Positions 1 to 6,010 of a DNA stretch of 7,059 nt are shown here, piece by piece. The notes beneath the pieces are model-generated. The model was given only the letters and a program-made list of their open reading frames with translations, ran no database searches and was not told the origin of the DNA. The stretch's first letter is position 1. Every line of letters begins with the position of its first letter. Source of the stretch: Pseudomonadota bacterium (GTDB taxonomy: Bacteria > Desulfobacterota > Syntrophia > Syntrophales > JADFWA01); assembly GCA_030610915.1 (NCBI GenBank), contig JAUWQS010000084.1:1-7059 (forward strand), given 5' to 3'. Position numbers and translations under genes: made by a program.

Positions 1-2
1 AA

Positions 3-1817
3 ATGAAAAAATTAATTGCGCTATCGAAAGAAGAATTGGCCAAAAGACTATGGTCGGCAGAGCCAAAGATAAAAAGTATTTTAGCCAACTCAAAGCATAT
101 GGAAGAAGCAAGATACCTGATCTTTGATTATCTGAATCGCATGGAAAGAGATCTTTACAATATGAAAGCCGACACCTCTTTTACAAATCTGAACATTGTA
201 AAAAAAAGAAGTGTCAGAGAGTATATCCATGCGTTGTCAAATACATTGAGAAGCGAAAATGAGCATTTAACGAAATCATCTGCGCTGGAATTATTATTCA
301 ATCTCGCAAAAAACAAAAAGGGCGCTCCGGATAAAGTAGATAAGGGGTTTTTACTTGAATTTCTTGTCTTATTTTCAGGCATCACGGGAAAATACAGTAA
401 CCGCTTAAAAAGTGACGGTCAGTTTGAAGTAAAGGAGGCAAGAGAGGCCGCGATAGAACGATCAACCCAGTTGGACGATTATGCGGAGACAATGACAAGG
501 TATTTTAAGAGATACCATACAGGATTTGACCGCAAAATATTAAAACAGAGAAACAACTTAAAAAAAGAAATCATGGCATATTTCGGGGCAGATGAATCAG
601 ATTGGAAAGACTATTTATGGCATATGAGATATATCATCAAAGATGTAAAGACACTGTCTGGTATCGTTAAGCTGGAAGATAACGAATATGAAGGGGTAAA
701 ATGTGCTGAAGAAAACAAAATCCCCTTTGAAATCACTCCCTATTACCTGTCATTGTTCAACAAAGATGGGGTATGTGACCATGATCGCGCTGTGCGCGCC
801 CAGGTCATCCCGAGCCCCATGTACTGCAGAGGTGTCATGGAAAAAAGGAAAAAGGGGGCTGACATGGATTTCATGGGAGAAAAGTCAACAAGTCCCATCG
901 ATGGCGTCACGAGGAGGTACCCCGGAATAATAATAATCAAAACTTATGATGCCTGCCCGCAAATCTGCGTTTATTGCCAAAGAAACTGGGAGGTAAAAAA
1001 TATTGATGCCGTTGTCAAGATGCCGGAAGAAAAAACCAAAGAAATCCTAACATGGATAAATGACAACAAAAACATAACCGAGGTTTTGGTCACGGGAGGC
1101 GATCCTTTAACGCTCAACAATAACTATATAGAGTGGTTGATTGGCCGGATAGCTGAGATAAAACACATAGAAAGAATAAGAATAGGAACAAGAACCCCCG
1201 TCGCACTGCCATGTAGAATCAATGAAGGGTTCTTGAAAATTCTCAAAAAATATCATGACTGGGGGAAAAGGGAGATTTGCATTGTCACACATTTTGAGCA
1301 CCCAACTGAGATGACACCTGATTCTCTCGAAGCCATAAAAAAGATACGAGAAATTGGGATTAATGTTTACAACCAACAGGTTTTCACATATTATAACAGC
1401 AGGAGATTTGAAACATGTTTTCTGCGAAAAACACTAAAGGTGTCAGGAGTGGATCCCTATTACTCCTTCAACACTCTGGGGAAAGAAGAAACTATCGATT
1501 TTCGTGTTCCAATAGCAAGAATTAAACAGGAGAGGAAGGAAGAAGCGAGACTCCTGCCCGGACTCGTCAGGACAGATGAGCCTGTTTTCAATGTGCCAAA
1601 ACTGGGTAAATCCCACCTCAGAGCATGGCAGGATCATGAAGTTATCATGGTCTTACCAGATGGTCGAAGGGTATACAGATTCTATTCGTGGGAATCTGAA
1701 CTTTCAACAGGCCATGATTATCTGTATACCGATGTATCGATCTCCGATTATCTCAAAAGATTGGATGAAGACGGCGTAAATATAAACGACTACCGTTCAA
1801 TATATAACTATTTCTGA
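3..1817 (+). CDS. KamA-family radical SAM/PLP protein (lysine 2,3-aminomutase-like, substrate unknown) with N-terminal extension
   Basis: The protein has 604 residues. Residues from about 197 to the end follow the lysine 2,3-aminomutase (KAM) fold: an aminomutase N-terminal region with ITPYYLSL (244-251) and QVIP (267-270), the radical SAM cluster motif CPQICVYC (Cys318, Cys322, Cys325), and the SAM-binding GGDPL (365-369). A GK motif (Lys536) sits where KAM carries the PLP lysine. Arg327 lies two residues after the last cluster Cys, like the KAM arginine that binds the substrate carboxylate. The positions matching the two KAM aspartates that bind the lysine side chain appear to be Ser466 and Asn530, so I infer an amino acid substrate other than lysine. 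Residues 1-190 are a helical, charged extension that standard ~415-residue KAMs lack; I do not recognise it. The ATG is only 2 nt from the window edge, so no ribosome site is visible and the true start could lie upstream. It converges with pyrC. Family call is firm; substrate is open. Confidence 0.9.
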   Translation: MKKLIALSKEELAKRLWSAEPKIKSILANSKHMEEARYLIFDYLNRMERDLYNMKADTSFTNLNIVKKRSVREYIHALSNTLRSENEHLTKSSALELLFNLAKNKKGAPDKVDKGFLLEFLVLFSGITGKYSNRLKSDGQFEVKEAREAAIERSTQLDDYAETMTRYFKRYHTGFDRKILKQRNNLKKEIMAYFGADESDWKDYLWHMRYIIKDVKTLSGIVKLEDNEYEGVKCAEENKIPFEITPYYLSLFNKDGVCDHDRAVRAQVIPSPMYCRGVMEKRKKGADMDFMGEKSTSPIDGVTRRYPGIIIIKTYDACPQICVYCQRNWEVKNIDAVVKMPEEKTKEILTWINDNKNITEVLVTGGDPLTLNNNYIEWLIGRIAEIKHIERIRIGTRTPVALPCRINEGFLKILKKYHDWGKREICIVTHFEHPTEMTPDSLEAIKKIREIGINVYNQQVFTYYNSRRFETCFLRKTLKVSGVDPYYSFNTLGKEETIDFRVPIARIKQERKEEARLLPGLVRTDEPVFNVPKLGKSHLRAWQDHEVIMVLPDGRRVYRFYSWESELSTGHDYLYTDVSISDYLKRLDEDGVNINDYRSIYNYF

Positions 1818-1831
1818 GCTGTAAAGATGGT

Positions 1832-1883
1832 TTAGGCCCTTAGTCGTAAAGTTCGTGCAACAATGGCAAAAGAATTCGATACG
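1832..1883 (+). repeat. Interspersed ~50-bp repeat, copy A
   Basis: The unit starts TTAGGCCCTTAGTCGT and contains AATGGCAAAAGAATT. Over the core from CCCTTAG through AAAAGAATT it matches copy B (1976-2028) at 36 of 40 positions. It matches the reverse complement of copy C (5292-5339) at 35 of 38 positions. It begins 14 nt after the stop of the KamA-like gene, in sense orientation to that gene. Confidence 0.8.
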
Positions 1884-1954
1884 TCCACGAATTACACCAA
1901 GTTACACGAAATATAAAGATACGTTTTGTTTGTGAAATTCGTGAAATTCGTGGA
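1884..1954. repeat. Fold-back repeat built on GTGAAATTC units
   Basis: The left arm 1884-1911 begins TCCACGAATTACACC. The right arm 1929-1954 holds two GTGAAATTC units in tandem (1932-1949) and ends CGTGGA. The arms are imperfect inverted repeats separated by 17 nt. The same GTGAAATTCGTG string recurs inside copy B at 1990-2001, linking this fold-back to the neighbouring repeat family. No coding potential is seen. Confidence 0.65.
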
Positions 1955-1964
1955 TAGGTTTTTA

Positions 1965-1979
1965 GCTTGTCCGGGTTAG
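1965..1979 (+). repeat. 15-bp block shared with the pyrR leader
   Basis: The sequence GCTTGTCCGGGTTAG is identical to the reverse complement of 5180-5194. Here it runs directly into copy B of the interspersed repeat. At 5180 it stands alone between pyrR and the heptad fold-back. Confidence 0.6.
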
Positions 1980-2028
1980 GCCCTTAGTCGTGAAATTCGT
2001 GCCAAAATGGCAAAAGAATTTGGTAACG
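1976..2028 (+). repeat. Interspersed ~50-bp repeat, copy B
   Basis: The copy starts TTAGGCCCTTAGTCGTGAAA and ends TTTGGTAACG. The string TGCCA-AAA-TGGCA inside it can form a small hairpin, flanked by AATTC and GAATT. Copy C keeps the same pairing potential with different bases (TTGC/GCAA). It is followed directly by the heptad fold-back at 2029-2089, the same arrangement seen for copy C. Confidence 0.8.
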
Positions 2029-2089
2029 GTTCAACGTTCGCGGTTCAGCGGTTAAAAGCTGTCAACCCTGAACACTGAACACTGAACAC
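2029..2089. repeat. Heptad-phased fold-back with three TGAACAC units
   Basis: The left part carries GTTCA units spaced about 7 bp apart. The right part ends in three perfect tandem TGAACAC heptads (2069-2089). Arms 2043-2053 (GTTCAGCGGTT, one bulged C) and 2064-2073 (AACCCTGAAC) pair around a 10-nt loop. The GGTTCAGCGG...TCAACC core recurs at 5243-5270. A T6 run follows at 2090, but 16 nt lie between hairpin and T-run, so this is not a textbook terminator. Confidence 0.65.
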
Positions 2090-2122
2090 TTTTTTGGTGC
2101 CGGCCAGTTGTGAAGAGTTTTC

Positions 2123-2148
2123 GGTGGATTCGCTCCGTTTAATCCACC
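2123..2148. repeat. REP-like palindrome 1
   Basis: Perfect 8-bp arms, GGTGGATT and AATCCACC, flank a 10-nt loop, and CTACAA follows. The layout resembles the dispersed GTAGG(G/T)TGGATT...AATCCACC type of REP sequence known from many proteobacteria. It lies 14 nt beyond the pyrC stop and may act as a transcript 3'-end stabiliser. A related palindrome is at 4460-4486. Confidence 0.6.
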
Positions 2149-2162
2149 CTACAAACTTCTCT

Positions 2163-3491
2163 TCATCTTTTCCCATTCAATATTCGATGTTCATTCTTTC
2201 CCTCATCACTATATTTTATTCCCCCCCCCACAATGGTAAGCATTGCCTTGCCCTCAAGTTCCCAGTTATTAAATGGGGAATTTTTACTTTTCGACCGGAA
2301 TTTATTTATATCCACCCGCCACCTCTTTTTAGTGTCGATTATCGTTATGTCGGCGTCTGAACCTATCCTTAGTGTTCCCTTGGGTATGGAAAGTATTGAC
2401 GCAGGATTTGTGCTCATTTTGAGGATGAGTTGATCCAGACTGAGAATGCCGTCTGCGACCAATTTAAGACTGAGAGAAAGCGAGGTCTCCAGTCCTGCAA
2501 TCCCAAATGAGGCATATTCAAATTCCACATCCTTTTCCATGGAGGAGTGAGGCGCGTGGTCGCAAGCTATAGCGTCTATAGTACCGTCGGAAAGGCCTTC
2601 CTTTATTGCTGAAACGTCGTCTATGCTTCTCAGAGGGGGGTTTACCTTGGCATATGTATCGTACTCTCTCAACACATCATCGGTAAGGGAAAAATAGTGT
2701 GGGGCGGTTTCTGCCGTGACCCTGATCCCCCTTCTCTTGGCCTCCCTGATCAGTCTTACCGATCCGGCTGTGCTTACATGGGCAATATGAACGGCGGCGC
2801 TTGTAAAATCTGCAATGGCTATATCCCTTGCTACCATGACATCCTCCGCGATAGAGGGAATTCCCTGCAGGCCAAGTTTCGTTGATACAACCCCCTCGTT
2901 CATCACTCCGCCGGCGGATAGACCGGTATCTTCACAGTGTGATATTATCGGAACACCAATTGAACAGGCGTACTCAAGCGCCCTCCTCATCAGACCGCTG
3001 TTCATCACAGGCGCTCCATCATCCGAAAAGGCCACAGCGCCGGCATCTTTCAGATCACCGAATTCCGTCAGGGTAATGCCTTCAGATCCCCTGCTTACGG
3101 CTGCAACCGGATAAACATTTGCCAGGTTGCATTGCCTCGCCTGCCGGCATATAAATTCGGTTACAGATCGATTATCGTTGATGGGATTTGTATTTGCCAT
3201 GCAGGCAATCGAGGTAAATCCTCCTGCCACAGCCGCTTCACAACCTGACTGAATCGTTTCTTTGTATTCAAAACCGGGTTCCCTGAGGTGGGTATGCATA
3301 TCGATTAATCCCGGCGCCACAATCCTGTCTTCAAGATCGAGTATCCTCAGCCCGGTATCGGTTTTTTCTTCCCTGTTGAGATATTTACCGATCTGCGCAA
3401 TTTTCCCATTTTCTATTAAGATATCCATCTCTTCATATATATTCTGTGAAGGGTCAACAATCCTTCCCCTCTTGAGCAAGAGTTTCATCAT
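2163..3491 (-). CDS. pyrC: Dihydroorotase (class I, PyrC)
   Basis: This enzyme cyclises N-carbamoyl-L-aspartate to dihydroorotate, step three of pyrimidine synthesis, in the cytosol. Visible amidohydrolase motifs, in order, are the metal-binding [10 protein letters not shown] (His66, His68), FSDDG (Asp157/Asp158, which in class I enzymes replaces the carboxylated lysine), SHCED (His185), HIAHVS (His238) and the catalytic DHAPH (Asp311). At 442 residues it is slightly longer than usual. The family normally ends soon after the VGG-I-Y motif (421-427), whereas here about 15 extra residues follow. A run of nine G (2221-2229) encodes part of that motif. Conserved residues on both sides stay in frame, so I see no frameshift. 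The first ATG overlaps the pyrB TGA. A second in-frame ATG three bases later has better spacing from GGAGGT and may be the real start. Overlap with pyrB implies translational coupling. Confidence 0.96.
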   Translation of the reverse strand: MMKLLLKRGRIVDPSQNIYEEMDILIENGKIAQIGKYLNREEKTDTGLRILDLEDRIVAPGLIDMHTHLREPGFEYKETIQSGCEAAVAGGFTSIACMANTNPINDNRSVTEFICRQARQCNLANVYPVAAVSRGSEGITLTEFGDLKDAGAVAFSDDGAPVMNSGLMRRALEYACSIGVPIISHCEDTGLSAGGVMNEGVVSTKLGLQGIPSIAEDVMVARDIAIADFTSAAVHIAHVSTAGSVRLIREAKRRGIRVTAETAPHYFSLTDDVLREYDTYAKVNPPLRSIDDVSAIKEGLSDGTIDAIACDHAPHSSMEKDVEFEYASFGIAGLETSLSLSLKLVADGILSLDQLILKMSTNPASILSIPKGTLRIGSDADITIIDTKKRWRVDINKFRSKSKNSPFNNWELEGKAMLTIVGGGIKYSDEGKNEHRILNGKR

Positions 3492-4408
3492 TTACCTCCA
3501 ACCAGCAGATAGAGAAGGGCCATTCTTACAGCGACACCGTTGGTCACTTGGTCAAGAATGACGGAGCGGGAACCGTCGGCGATATCAGGCGCGATCTCGA
3601 CACCTCTGTTGATCGGCCCCGGATGCATAACAAGAACATCATCTTTTGCCAGTGTTATATTCTGAGCATTCAGGCAATAATAATTGGAGTACTCCCGTAG
3701 TGATGGGAATATGTTGCCGTCCTGCCTCTCAATTTGTATCCTGAGCATCATGATTACATCGGCGTCTTTTATTGCCTCTTTCATACGGTAACTAACCCTG
3801 ACACCTATCTTATCAATATCTCTGGGAATCATCGTGGCCGGTCCGGCAACTGTTACATCCGCCCCCATTCTGGTTAGACCGTAGATGTTGGATCGGACTA
3901 CCCTGCTGTTGGCGATGTCACCTACTATTGCCACCTTGAGACCCGCTATCTTCTCTTTCTTTTCTCTTATGGTCAACATATCCAGCAGGGCCTGGGTGGG
4001 GTGTTCATGAGCTCCATCCCCCGCATTTATTATAGACTGTTTGATCAGTCGGGACAGCATGTGAGGAGCCCCTGCGGCGCTGTGCCTCATCACAATAACA
4101 TCAGGATTCATGGCCTCCAGAGTTCTCGCTATATCGATGAGCGTTTCTCCCTTTACCATACTGCTCGTGGCGGCGGAGATACTGATTGTATCGGCGCCGA
4201 GCCTCTTTGCCGCAATTTCAAAGGATGTTCTCGTTCTGGTGCTCGGTTCAAGGAAAAGATTAATAACTGTTTTTCCCCTGAGGGTGGGAACCTTCTTGAT
4301 CTCTCTTGTCGAGACCTCTATAAAAGACTCTGCTGTGTCAAGAATAAGATTTATCTCTTCCACGGAAAGATCTTCCATGCCTAAAATATCTTTTCTTGAT
4401 AATTTCAT
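3488..4408 (-). CDS. pyrB: Aspartate carbamoyltransferase catalytic chain (PyrB)
   Basis: PyrB condenses carbamoyl phosphate with aspartate, the committed step of pyrimidine synthesis. The 306-residue length is normal for a catalytic chain. The carbamoyl phosphate motif STRTR is at 56-60. SSMVKGET (82-89, Lys86) matches the mobile 80s loop. MRH (Arg108) and HEHPTQ (134-139) complete the phosphate site, and HPGPINRG (262-269) lies in the aspartate domain. No regulatory chain gene (pyrI) is visible. The direct overlap with a class I dihydroorotase recalls the PyrB-PyrC dodecamer known from Aquifex; that such a complex forms here is inference. The ATG at 4408 has a modest GAGG 9 nt upstream. The 215-bp gap to pyrR upstream is repeat-rich, so co-transcription with pyrR is likely from order and strand but not proven. 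Confidence 0.96.
   Translation of the reverse strand: MKLSRKDILGMEDLSVEEINLILDTAESFIEVSTREIKKVPTLRGKTVINLFLEPSTRTRTSFEIAAKRLGADTISISAATSSMVKGETLIDIARTLEAMNPDVIVMRHSAAGAPHMLSRLIKQSIINAGDGAHEHPTQALLDMLTIREKKEKIAGLKVAIVGDIANSRVVRSNIYGLTRMGADVTVAGPATMIPRDIDKIGVRVSYRMKEAIKDADVIMMLRIQIERQDGNIFPSLREYSNYYCLNAQNITLAKDDVLVMHPGPINRGVEIAPDIADGSRSVILDQVTNGVAVRMALLYLLVGGK
3494..3499 (-). promoter_or_regulatory. Ribosome binding site for pyrC inside the pyrB end
   Basis: GGAGGT encodes the last glycines of PyrB and also serves as a strong Shine-Dalgarno for pyrC. It ends 2 nt before the first pyrC ATG and 5 nt before the second ATG. Normal spacing favours the second ATG (3486-3488), one residue shorter than the longest frame. 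Confidence 0.7.
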
Positions 4409-4459
4409 ATCCGGGCCTCAAAAAAATCAACGCCACCTATTGAAAGCTAAAAGCCTTTT

Positions 4460-4486
4460 GTTGGGTTTCGTACCCCTCAATCCAAC
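4460..4486. repeat. REP-like palindrome 2 in the pyrR-pyrB gap
   Basis: Arms GTTGGGTT (4460-4467) and AATCCAAC (4479-4486) pair over 8 bp with one G-T wobble, with an 11-nt loop and CTACAA just after. Layout and the trailing CTACAA match palindrome 1 at 2123-2148, with TTGG/CCAA in place of GTGG/CCAC. It lies in the presumed pyrR-pyrB transcript. Confidence 0.6.
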
Positions 4487-4561
4487 CTACAACGTAAAGG
4501 AAAAAGGGCTTGAGCATTCTGGTTTTCAGTCTTTTACCTTTCAGCCTGGGGAGTTGCGCAC

Positions 4562-4579
4562 GGACAAACGAGTTTGTCC
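4562..4579. repeat. Palindrome GGACAAAC-GA-GTTTGTCC
   Basis: Perfect 8-bp arms flank a 2-nt centre, within the repeat-rich pyrR-pyrB gap. No T-run follows on either strand, so it is not a classical terminator. Next to it, GAGCT-TTC-AGCTC (4595-4607) forms a second small hairpin. Heptad-like TGAAA/TTTCA strings lie around both. Confidence 0.5.
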
Positions 4580-4623
4580 ATGCCACCCGCCTTTGAGCTT
4601 TCAGCTCTTCCGGCTCGTCCGGA

Positions 4624-5157
4624 TCAGGTTTCGGAAACGATGACCTCATCTCTTCCATTTACCTCTGCGAGATTTACACGGACATCGTCGGATAAAGAAG
4701 AAGAAACGTTTTTCCCGACAAAATCCGCCCTTATGGGAAGTTCACGGTTTCCCCTGTCAATGAGGACGGCAAGCTGAATGAGTTTTGGTCTGCCGAAATC
4801 TATCAGGGCATCCATGGCTGCCCTTGTGGTCCTTCCTGTAAAGAGAACGTCGTCGACAAGAACAACTTTTTTGTTATCAAGTGAGAATGGTATATCTGTT
4901 TTACCAAGTCTCGGTTTTTTATCTGTGGTCAGCAGATCGTCACGGTATAGAGTGATGTCTAATATGCCGACAAGTATTCGATCTCCCATCCTGGAGATCT
5001 TCTCACGGAGCCTTTCCGCTAAAAACATACCCCCTGTTCTGATCCCGACCAGAACGAGGTCCTCTGTCCCTTTATTCTTTTCCAGTATTTCACAGGCAAT
5101 TCTTGTCAGTGATCTGTCAATTCCCTGCGAATCCAGTATCACCTTCCTCGCTTTCAT
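4624..5157 (-). CDS. pyrR: Bifunctional pyr regulator / uracil phosphoribosyltransferase (PyrR)
   Basis: PyrR is a type I phosphoribosyltransferase that can make UMP from uracil and PRPP. In Firmicutes it also binds pyr mRNA to promote attenuation. The 177-residue length is typical. Visible features are VLVGIRTGG (35-43), DITLYRDD (67-74) and the PRPP loop [15 protein letters not shown] (98-112) with the two aspartates at 102-103. The ending [12 protein letters not shown] is characteristic of the family. The start is supported by GAGGG 7 nt upstream of the ATG. It precedes pyrB and pyrC on the same strand. I could not find the Firmicutes-type PyrR-binding loop or an antiterminator/terminator pair in its leader or ahead of pyrB, so an RNA-regulatory role here is unproven. 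The protein may act mainly in salvage, or regulate another way. Confidence 0.94.
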   Translation of the reverse strand: MKARKVILDSQGIDRSLTRIACEILEKNKGTEDLVLVGIRTGGMFLAERLREKISRMGDRILVGILDITLYRDDLLTTDKKPRLGKTDIPFSLDNKKVVLVDDVLFTGRTTRAAMDALIDFGRPKLIQLAVLIDRGNRELPIRADFVGKNVSSSLSDDVRVNLAEVNGRDEVIVSET

Positions 5158-5179
5158 TTTTTATCCCTCAAACCAGACA

Positions 5180-5194
5180 CTAACCCGGACAAGC
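5180..5194 (-). repeat. 15-bp block shared with 1965-1979
   Basis: The reverse complement reads GCTTGTCCGGGTTAG, identical to 1965-1979. It lies 23 nt upstream of the pyrR start, within the presumed leader, and reads in the pyrR direction. Confidence 0.6.
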
Positions 5195-5210
5195 CGGAGG
5201 TGAAAGGCAG

Positions 5211-5297
5211 GTAATTACTCAGGTTCAAGGTTCAGGGGTTCACGGTTCAGCGGCTAAAAAACAATCAACCTTGAACCTGACACAACCCAGCAGTTAC
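5211..5297. repeat. Heptad-phased fold-back element with GTAA-type ends
   Basis: The left end GTAATTACTCAGG matches the left end of the MITE-like element at 6011 in 12 of 13 bases. The right end, CCCAGCAGTTAC, is an imperfect inverted copy. Inside, GGTTCA units recur about every 7-8 bp (5222-5250), and a perfect 14-bp inverted repeat pairs 5219-5232 with 5267-5280 around a 34-nt loop. The centre shares GGTTCAGCGG with 2042-2051. It adjoins repeat copy C. No ORF is present. Confidence 0.7.
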
Positions 5298-5339
5298 GAT
5301 TTTCTTTTGCCATTTTTGCAAGAACTTTACAACTAAGGG
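5292..5339 (-). repeat. Interspersed ~50-bp repeat, copy C
   Basis: On the minus strand it begins CCCTTAGTTGTAAAGTTC and continues with AATGGCAAAAGAA. It starts 1 nt after the lepB stop codon, in sense orientation to lepB. Copy A has the same orientation relative to its own upstream gene. As with copy B, its far end leads into a heptad fold-back. Confidence 0.8.
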
Positions 5340-5340
5340 A

Positions 5341-5952
5341 CTACCGAAGAACCTTACCGAACCTTTTCCATCGCACTCTGTGATCATTTCCGTTCCATGA
5401 CCAGTATATGATAAAGGCCTTGCCCATGACATCCTTTAGTTTCACGAAACCCCAGAACCTGCTGTCATAACTCTGGTCCCTATTGTCGCCCATGACAAAT
5501 ATAGACCCCACAGGCACCTTTACCGGTCCCATATTATCCCGTGGCTGTATCGACGAAGGGAGTATTAAATTGTCTGTGTGTGCCCCATGTATGTCACTGC
5601 AAGGGGAACCATTAAGAAAGATTTTCTTGTTTCTTATCTCTATCACATCTCCACCAACTCCAATAACCCTCTTAATGAAATCCTTTGTCCGATCCTGCGG
5701 AAAAAGGAAGACCACGATATCTTCCCTTTCCGGTTCGTTTATCGGGATTAAGGTTTTTTGGATATAAGGTATTTTTACTCCGTAAATGAATTTATTGACC
5801 AGTATATGGTCTCCAATCTGAAGAGTCGGTTTCATGGAACCCGAGGGGATCTTGAATGCCTGCACCACAAAAGTTCGGACAAAGAGCGCTATTATTACCG
5901 CGATAATTATAGCCTCGGCATATTCTCTTACTTTGGACTTGTTCTTTTTCAT
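5341..5952 (-). CDS. lepB: Signal peptidase I (LepB)
   Basis: This membrane serine protease removes signal peptides from exported pre-proteins on the outer face of the inner membrane. The 203 residues show a charged N-terminus (MKKNKSKVR), one membrane segment (about 11-32), and the box B motif PSGSMKPTL with nucleophile Ser39. Next come EREDIVVF (75-82), DFIKRVIGVGGD (91-102) with the general base Lys94, and box E GDNRDQSYDSRFWG (155-168). The family's Ser-Lys dyad is therefore complete. The single-span form and length are common in bacteria other than Escherichia coli. The ATG has only a weak AGAGA-like ribosome site. A candidate promoter lies just upstream. The stop is followed 1 nt later by repeat copy C, and 183 bp of repeats separate it from pyrR, so it may be its own unit. 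Confidence 0.96.
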   Translation of the reverse strand: MKKNKSKVREYAEAIIIAVIIALFVRTFVVQAFKIPSGSMKPTLQIGDHILVNKFIYGVKIPYIQKTLIPINEPEREDIVVFLFPQDRTKDFIKRVIGVGGDVIEIRNKKIFLNGSPCSDIHGAHTDNLILPSSIQPRDNMGPVKVPVGSIFVMGDNRDQSYDSRFWGFVKLKDVMGKAFIIYWSWNGNDHRVRWKRFGKVLR

Positions 5953-5966
5953 AGTTTTGTCTCTGA

Positions 5967-5995
5967 ATTATATGTCATGAGAAGCATACTGAACA
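5967..5995 (-). promoter_or_regulatory. Candidate sigma-70-type promoter for lepB
   Basis: On the minus strand a perfect TATAAT (5967-5972) lies 14 nt before the lepB ATG. At 17-nt spacing the -35 hexamer is TGTTCA (5990-5995), a 3/6 match to TTGACA. The -10 is good and the -35 is weak. The implied leader would be only a few nucleotides long. Confidence 0.35.
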
Positions 5996-6010
5996 TATAT
6001 AATAAAATTA

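Larger units (their letters stand above)
1818..2162. other. Repeat-filled convergent intergenic region (KamA-like gene / pyrC)
   Basis: This 345-bp gap separates two converging genes and carries no credible ORF. In order it holds repeat copy A (1832-1883), a 9-bp-phased fold-back (1884-1954), a 15-bp block shared with the pyrR leader (1965-1979), repeat copy B (1976-2028), a heptad fold-back ending in three TGAACAC units (2029-2089), a T6 run (2090-2095) and a REP-like palindrome (2123-2148). No canonical hairpin directly followed by a T-run is visible for either gene. The fold-backs are the only candidates for transcript ends. Confidence 0.8.

Noticed and set aside
2069..2089. Tandem repeats as a CRISPR array
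   Set aside because: Repeat units are 7 bp with no spacers and no cas genes nearby.
2069..2095. TGAACAC tandem units plus T6 as a rho-independent terminator of the KamA-like gene
   Set aside because: The hairpin ends 16 nt before the T-run, and the heptads next to the T-run are not self-complementary. At best an atypical terminator.
2094..2360. 88-residue plus-strand ORF across the pyrC end
   Set aside because: It is antisense to pyrC over most of its length and begins in the repeat region. No recognisable motif.
4110..4643. 177-residue plus-strand ORF antisense to pyrB
   Set aside because: Antisense shadow of the pyrB coding frame extending into repeats. No ribosome site or protein family signal.
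4437..4658. 73-residue minus-strand ORF between pyrR and pyrB
   Set aside because: It overlaps the pyrR 3' end, consists mostly of hairpin and REP-like repeats, has biased low-information content and lacks a good ribosome site.
5158..5340. PyrR-binding attenuator in the pyrR leader
   Set aside because: No sequence like the Firmicutes PyrR loop was found. The hairpin present belongs to the heptad fold-back, which also occurs away from pyr leaders.
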